From the NCBI RefSeq assembly GCF_000187895.1, contig NZ_DS990119.1:496001-560000 (forward strand): a DNA stretch of 64,000 nt, in the 5' to 3' direction. This document shows positions 60,231 to 64,000 of this stretch, piece after piece; positions within the stretch are counted from its first letter, which is position 1, and each line of letters opens with the position of its first letter. Made by a program: the position numbers and the translations under genes. This DNA comes from Phocaeicola plebeius DSM 17135 (GTDB taxonomy: Bacteria > Bacteroidota > Bacteroidia > Bacteroidales > Bacteroidaceae). The notes below the pieces were generated by a model. That model did no database searches. It had not been told where the DNA came from and saw only the letters and a list, made by a program, of their open reading frames with translations.

Positions 60231-61485
60231 ACAGCCGGAGGCGGGGAAAAAGGAACTCACGCCCCGGCAGATACAGATGCGGAAGAAGATGGTGGTCTTC
60301 CCGCTCTTTTTCCTGGCCTTTGCCGGGTGCATGTGGCTGATCTTCTCCCCCGGCGAAAAAGAACGGGAGGAGCCTTCGGCGGGTTTCAACACGGAGCTGC
60401 CGACCCCGGAATCGGAGGGTATCCTCTCGGACAAGCGTGATGCCTACGTGCAGGAGGAGATGCGGCGCAGGGAGCGGGAAAAGATGCGCTCCTTGCAGGA
60501 TTTCGCGTTCGGGATGGAGGACGAGGAGGAAGAGCCCGTCATGCCCGCTGCCGTGCCGGATAAGTCTTCCGGCCCTGCCGGCGGTTCGTCGGGAGCTTTC
60601 CGGACTTCCCGTGCCGCCTATGCCGACATCAACCGCCAGTTAGGCAGTTTCTACGAGGAGACCGCCGGTGAAACGGGGGAAGAGCGCGAGATGCAGGCCC
60701 GCATCGAGGAACTGGAACGCCGCCTGGAAGAACAGCAGGCGCAGAAAACGGCCCAGGAGGAGCAGGTGGCGCTGCTGGAGAAGTCCTACGAGATCGCCGC
60801 CCGCTACATGAACGGCGGTCAGGCCCCTGAAGCCCCGCGTCAGAAAGCCTCCGTTTCCGGCAAGGCTTCCGTGCAGCCCGTGCGCCAGGTGCGCCGTAAC
60901 ATCGTGTCGCTGCTTGCCGCCCCGCTGCCCGATTCGGTCTTCGCCCGTGAGTTCGTCAAGCCCCGGAACTGGGGTTTCAACACGGTGGGGAGCGACCTTC
61001 GCGAGCCCGAGCGCAACAGTATCCGTGCCGCCGTGCAGCAAACCGTGACGCTCACCGATGGCGGGGAGGTTACTTTCCGGCTGCTGGAACCGATGATGGC
61101 GGGAGATCTGCTCATCCCCTCGGGTACGCCCGTAACGGGGGCGGCGAGGATCAACGGTGAACGGCTGACGGTCAAGGTCAGCGCTGTCCAGCACGGCGGG
61201 GCGGTCGTTCCGGTCGATCTGTCGGTCTATGACACGAACGGCAACGAGGGTATTCCCGTGCCGGGGTCGGAAGAACTCAATGCCGTGAAGGAGATCGCCG
61301 CCAATATGGGCGCGGGCATGGGCAGCAGTATCACGATCACGGACGATGCCGGTTCGCAACTGCTCTCCGACCTGGGGCGCAGCGCCATCCAGGGCGTGTC
61401 GCAATACGTGAGCAAGAAGATGCGCTCGGTCAAGGTCACGCTCAAGGCCGGTTACAGCGTCCTGCTGCTCCCGCCCCTTCAATAA
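60205..61485 (+). CDS. traM: TraM conjugation protein (VirB10-like)
   Basis: 426 residues. One membrane helix near 31-50 (VFPLFFLAFAGCMWLIFSPG), a long acidic and coiled-coil middle (EERMQARIEELERRLEEQQA-like), and a C-terminal beta-rich half. The latter has FVKPRNWGFNTVGSDLREPERNSIRAAVQQTV and GVSQYVSKKMRSVKVTLKAGYSVLLLPP. This topology (short N-terminus, one helix, Pro/Glu-rich linker, OM-facing domain) fits TraM/VirB10-like channel proteins. Its GC-rich codons match the rest of the operon. Confidence 0.9.
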   Translation: MTTNEKQNKQPEAGKKELTPRQIQMRKKMVVFPLFFLAFAGCMWLIFSPGEKEREEPSAGFNTELPTPESEGILSDKRDAYVQEEMRRREREKMRSLQDFAFGMEDEEEEPVMPAAVPDKSSGPAGGSSGAFRTSRAAYADINRQLGSFYEETAGETGEEREMQARIEELERRLEEQQAQKTAQEEQVALLEKSYEIAARYMNGGQAPEAPRQKASVSGKASVQPVRQVRRNIVSLLAAPLPDSVFAREFVKPRNWGFNTVGSDLREPERNSIRAAVQQTVTLTDGGEVTFRLLEPMMAGDLLIPSGTPVTGAARINGERLTVKVSAVQHGGAVVPVDLSVYDTNGNEGIPVPGSEELNAVKEIAANMGAGMGSSITITDDAGSQLLSDLGRSAIQGVSQYVSKKMRSVKVTLKAGYSVLLLPPLQ

Positions 61486-61511
61486 GGGTACAAACGACGT
61501 ACTTCCGTACA

Positions 61512-61557
61512 CCACTGAAAAAATCCATTTTTATCAACAATCAAAAATTTATCGAGT
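61512..61557 (+). promoter_or_regulatory. Leader motif before traN
   Basis: CCACTGAAAAAATCC at 61513-61527 and TTATCGAGT just before the ATG, as before traE. A GTAC-rich dyad precedes it. Confidence 0.45.
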
Positions 61558-62478
61558 ATGAAAAAGATTCTTCTGGCACTCGCTTTTATCGGGTGCATGT
61601 TCGCTGCCCACGCGCAGGAAAAGCCCTCCACGGGCGATTTGTACGACGGTCTTACCCGTCCGCTGACCTTCAACCGGGTTATCCCGCCCTACGCGCTGGA
61701 GGTGACGTTCAGCAAGACCGTTCATGTGATTTTCCCCTCGGCCATCCGTTACGTCGATCTGGGGTCTTCGGATCTTCTGGCGGCGAAAGCCGACGGCACG
61801 GAAAACGTGCTGCGTGTAAAGGCGGCCCTGCGTGATTTCTCGCGCGAGAGCAACCTTTCGGTCATTACCGAGGACGGGGCCTATTACAGCTTCAATGTCA
61901 AGTATGCCGACGAGCCGGTGAAACTGTCGGTCGAGATGGCGGACTTCCTGCATGACGGGGAGGCGGTAAACCGCCCCAATAACGCGCTGGACATCTATTT
62001 GCAGGAGTTGGGATGCGAATCTCCGCTGCTGGTCAAACTGATCATGCAGTCCATTTACAAGAATGACCGCCGCGAGATCAAGCATATCGGTTGCAAGCGT
62101 TTCGGGGTACAATACCTCCTCAAAGGTATCTACGTGCATAACGACCTGCTTTATTTCCACCTCCAACTGAAAAACTCCTCCAACGTGCCTTTCAACGTGG
62201 ACTACCTGACGTTCAAGATTACGGACAAGAAGGTGGCCAAACGCACGGCCATCCAGGAGCAGGTCGTATGGCCCGTGCGTGCGTACAACAACGTGCAGGT
62301 CATCGGCGGCAAGCGTACCGAGCGCATGGTCTTCACGCTCCCGAAGTTCACGCTGGCCGACGACAAGCAGCTGGTCGTGGAACTGCACGAGCAGCAAGGC
62401 GGGCGACACCAGACTTTCACGGTGGAGAATGCCGACCTGGTGCGCGCACGTGTTATCAACGAGTTAAAGGTAAAGTGA
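61558..62478 (+). CDS. traN: TraN (DUF4138) secreted conjugation protein
   Basis: 306 residues. The signal peptide ends AAHAQ near residue 20. The DUF4138 core has VTFSKTVHVIFPSAIRYVDLGS, then LRVKAALRDFSRESNLSVITEDG, and a beta-rich second half with VWPVRAYNNVQVIGGKRTERM. This is VirB9-like in place and probable outer-membrane association. It is followed by traO after 1 base. Confidence 0.9.
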   Translation: MKKILLALAFIGCMFAAHAQEKPSTGDLYDGLTRPLTFNRVIPPYALEVTFSKTVHVIFPSAIRYVDLGSSDLLAAKADGTENVLRVKAALRDFSRESNLSVITEDGAYYSFNVKYADEPVKLSVEMADFLHDGEAVNRPNNALDIYLQELGCESPLLVKLIMQSIYKNDRREIKHIGCKRFGVQYLLKGIYVHNDLLYFHLQLKNSSNVPFNVDYLTFKITDKKVAKRTAIQEQVVWPVRAYNNVQVIGGKRTERMVFTLPKFTLADDKQLVVELHEQQGGRHQTFTVENADLVRARVINELKVK

Positions 62479-62479
62479 T

Positions 62480-63064
62480 ATGAAACGGGCGATATTCATT
62501 CTCACGCTGGGGTTATGCCTCCTCCTTTCGGACGGGGCGCACGCCCAGCGTGCCCTGCCCGCCATGCGCGGGCTGGAAATACGGGGAGGCATGGCCGACG
62601 GCTTCTATACCCGGGACAGCCGCAGCGAAACGGGCTACTGGTTCGGGCTGGCCATGAGCCGCTACGCGAAGAATGCCGACAAGTGGGTGTTCGGCGCGGA
62701 GTTCCTGAACCGTTATTACCCCTACAAGTCGGAACGTATCCCGGTGGCGCAGTTCACGGCCGAGGGAGGTTACTATTACAAGTTCCTCGCCGACCCGTCC
62801 AGGACTTTTTTCTTCTACCTCGGCGGCTCGGCGCTGGCCGGTTACGAGAGCGTGAACCGGGGCGAGAGGCGGCTCTATGACGGCTCTACGCTCCGCCACC
62901 GCGACCGTTTCCTCTATGGCGGGGCCGTCACGCTGGAGGTCGATGCGTACCTGACCGACAGGATTATCCTCTCGCTGACGGGGCGTGAGCGTATCCTATG
63001 GGGCACTACAACGGGACATTTCCACGCGCAGTTCGGCCTGGGCGTGAAATTCATAATCCATTAA
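62480..63064 (+). CDS. traO: TraO conjugation protein
   Basis: 194 residues. The signal peptide ends DGAHAQ. The mature part has alternating amphipathic strands (FWFGLAMSRYAKNADKWVFGAEFLNRYYP-like; YYYKFLADPSRTFFFYLGGSALAGYE; DAYLTDRIILSLTGRERILW), which suggests an outer-membrane beta-barrel. This matches the TraO family of Bacteroides CTns. In CTnDOT the primase gene traP follows; here the DUF3872 gene follows after 13 bases. Confidence 0.85.
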   Translation: MKRAIFILTLGLCLLLSDGAHAQRALPAMRGLEIRGGMADGFYTRDSRSETGYWFGLAMSRYAKNADKWVFGAEFLNRYYPYKSERIPVAQFTAEGGYYYKFLADPSRTFFFYLGGSALAGYESVNRGERRLYDGSTLRHRDRFLYGGAVTLEVDAYLTDRIILSLTGRERILWGTTTGHFHAQFGLGVKFIIH

Positions 63065-63077
63065 ACTTGCAAGCGAC

Positions 63078-63521
63078 ATGAAAAAGATGAAAAAGATATT
63101 GGCCCTGGCGGTCTGGATCGCCGCCCTGGGTCTTTTATGCGCATCCTGCGACAACGGGCTGGATATACAGCAGGCGTACACGTTCTCTCTGGAAACGATG
63201 CCCGTTCAGAAGCGAATCTCCGTTGGTGAAACCGCTGAAATCCGCTGCACGCTCGTGCGGGAGGGGAGATATGACGGCGCGCGTTACACGATCCGCTATT
63301 TCCAGCCCGACGGGCGCGGTGAGTTGAGGATGGACGACGGTACGGTGTTCCTGCCCAACGACCGCTATCCGCTCGACCGTGAGGTGTTCCGCCTCTATTA
63401 CACATCGCGCAGCGATGACCAGCAGACCATCGACGTCTATGTCGAGGACAACACGGGTCAGGTCGTGAAGACCTCCTTCACGTTCCAGAGCGAGAACGGG
63501 ACGGAGGAAACGGAACGATAA
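63078..63521 (+). CDS. traQ: DUF3872 lipoprotein (TraQ position)
   Basis: 147 residues. A lipoprotein signal ends LCASC with Cys near 24 (lipobox A-S-C after L-C). The mature part is DUF3872: GLDIQQAYTFSLETMPVQKRI...TIRYFQPDGRGELRMDDGTVF. The domain is known from Bacteroides conjugative elements next to tra genes. It is probably on the outer membrane or periplasmic face, close to the mating pore. It follows traO directly, without a traP gene. Confidence 0.8.
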   Translation: MKKMKKILALAVWIAALGLLCASCDNGLDIQQAYTFSLETMPVQKRISVGETAEIRCTLVREGRYDGARYTIRYFQPDGRGELRMDDGTVFLPNDRYPLDREVFRLYYTSRSDDQQTIDVYVEDNTGQVVKTSFTFQSENGTEETER

Positions 63522-63541
63522 CGTAATATGTCTAACCAAGA

Positions 63542-63563
63542 GAAGCGCCCGTCACCCGGGCGC
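63542..63563 (+). terminator. Hairpin after traQ
   Basis: AGCGCCC pairs with GGGCGCT, followed by TTTCC. The weak T-run makes it a possible attenuator between traQ and the next gene. Confidence 0.45.
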
Positions 63564-63584
63564 TTTCCATAAATACTGAAAACC

Positions 63585-64000
63585 ATGACAGAGCAAGAGA
63601 GAATAGATATAGCCTATCTCGATACGGGGGTGTACGAGAACCCGTGGCGCGAGAACCTTTTCGAGACGCTGCCCGAGGATCGGAAAACGGCGGAAGTCTG
63701 CCGTTTCGCCATCAAGAAATCGGCTTTCAACATCGAGTTCGTTCCCGAAGCGATGAAAACGCCGGAACTTTGTCTTGCCGCGGCCGGCCACCGGGGCGAA
63801 ACACTGAAATTCGTCCCTGACCGTCTGAAGACACCGAAAATGTGCCGTGCCGCCGTCGATAGCAACAGCTACGCGCTGTATTACGTTCCGGAGGGGTTGA
63901 AGACCCCCGAACTGTGCATGACGGCCGTGAAGCGCAACGGTCTGGTGCTGGAGGCCGTCCCCGGGGAATTGAGGACGCCGCAAATATGCCGTGCGGCGTT
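63585..64000 (+). CDS. DUF4116-like repeat protein (incomplete at window edge)
   Basis: At least 138 codons, open to the right edge. Successive repeats of about 22 residues contain an x-T-P-E-L-C-x-x-A motif (MKTPELCLAAAGHRG, LKTPKMCRAAVDSN, LKTPELCMTAVKRN, LRTPQICRAAL) and a V-P-E strand. This is the DUF4116 repeat pattern, often seen on mobile elements and of unknown function. The ATG follows ACTGAAAACC. The remainder is outside the window. Confidence 0.7.
   Translation, partial: MTEQERIDIAYLDTGVYENPWRENLFETLPEDRKTAEVCRFAIKKSAFNIEFVPEAMKTPELCLAAAGHRGETLKFVPDRLKTPKMCRAAVDSNSYALYYVPEGLKTPELCMTAVKRNGLVLEAVPGELRTPQICRAA

Larger units (their letters stand above)
12330..64000. mobile_element. 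CTnDOT-type integrative conjugative element (right end outside window)
   Basis: The element contains, in order: an AraC regulator, RteC, two excisionase-like proteins, DUF1016, a large methylase/helicase, DUF1896, TopB, DUF3945/DUF4099, an immunity cassette array, mobC/B/A and tra genes to DUF3872. This is the gene set of Bacteroidales conjugative transposons. The left boundary is inferred from gene content. The ICE's own integrase is not in the window, since the recombinase at 27.3 kb belongs to the cassette array. Confidence 0.85.

Overview
The window is Bacteroidales DNA (Bacteroidaceae or a close relative such as Parabacteroides; species not resolvable by eye). The evidence is a CTnDOT-type tra operon with Bacteroides-specific DUF families, an RteC regulator, a bifunctional fucokinase/GDP-fucose pyrophosphorylase (Fkp), and promoters of the Bacteroides TTTG / TAnnTTTG type.

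Region 1 (1-12 kb) is chromosome. It starts with part of an extracellular contractile injection system (AAA+ ATPase, DUF2589 protein, tail sheath). This part ends abruptly against the C-terminal stub of a fucose-permease-like MFS transporter. Then come an unrecognised zinc-ribbon membrane protein on the minus strand, an Rpn-family PD-(D/E)XK protein with an (AEGR)n tract, fkp, a nucleotide-sugar dehydrogenase and an L-rhamnose/L-fucose mutarotase: sugar-nucleotide and fucose-salvage functions.

Region 2 (about 12.3 kb to the right edge) is an integrative conjugative element (ICE), incomplete here because no ICE integrase is seen. Its control and processing module is an AraC regulator, RteC, two excisionase-like HTH proteins, a DUF1016 nuclease, a 2040-residue methylase/SNF2-like helicase, DUF1896, topoisomerase III and a DUF3945/DUF4099 protein. 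The mob module (mobA, mobB, mobC) runs leftward and the tra operon (traA to the DUF3872 protein) runs rightward; they diverge from a hairpin-rich 0.7-kb gap that probably holds oriT. mobC is split by a full-length group II intron, and one early tra gene carries an apparent 1-nt frameshift.

Region 3 (27.3-43.5 kb), inserted between the processing and mob modules, is the most striking part. An XerD-like tyrosine recombinase is followed by about 22 small, AT-rich genes in one orientation, mostly polymorphic-toxin immunity families (SUKH/SMI1-KNR4, Imm22-like, Imm11/DUF1629-like, DUF4265, ankyrin, LRR) plus unrecognised proteins. Twenty copies of a 45-52 bp bulged inverted repeat, beginning TAACA and usually ending CATTA, separate them. 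The layout matches the published idea of recombinase-associated acquired interbacterial defence (rAID-1) clusters and looks like an integron without IntI: each cassette is one gene plus one attC-like site. An oppositely oriented trio of small membrane proteins including an Imm17-like protein follows.

The ICE therefore appears to carry a stockpile of immunity genes that would protect recipients from toxins of neighbouring bacteria. The chromosomal flank contributes a remnant injection system and fucose metabolism used for surface glycans. Family names are from recognition of sequence patterns only; no database search was possible.
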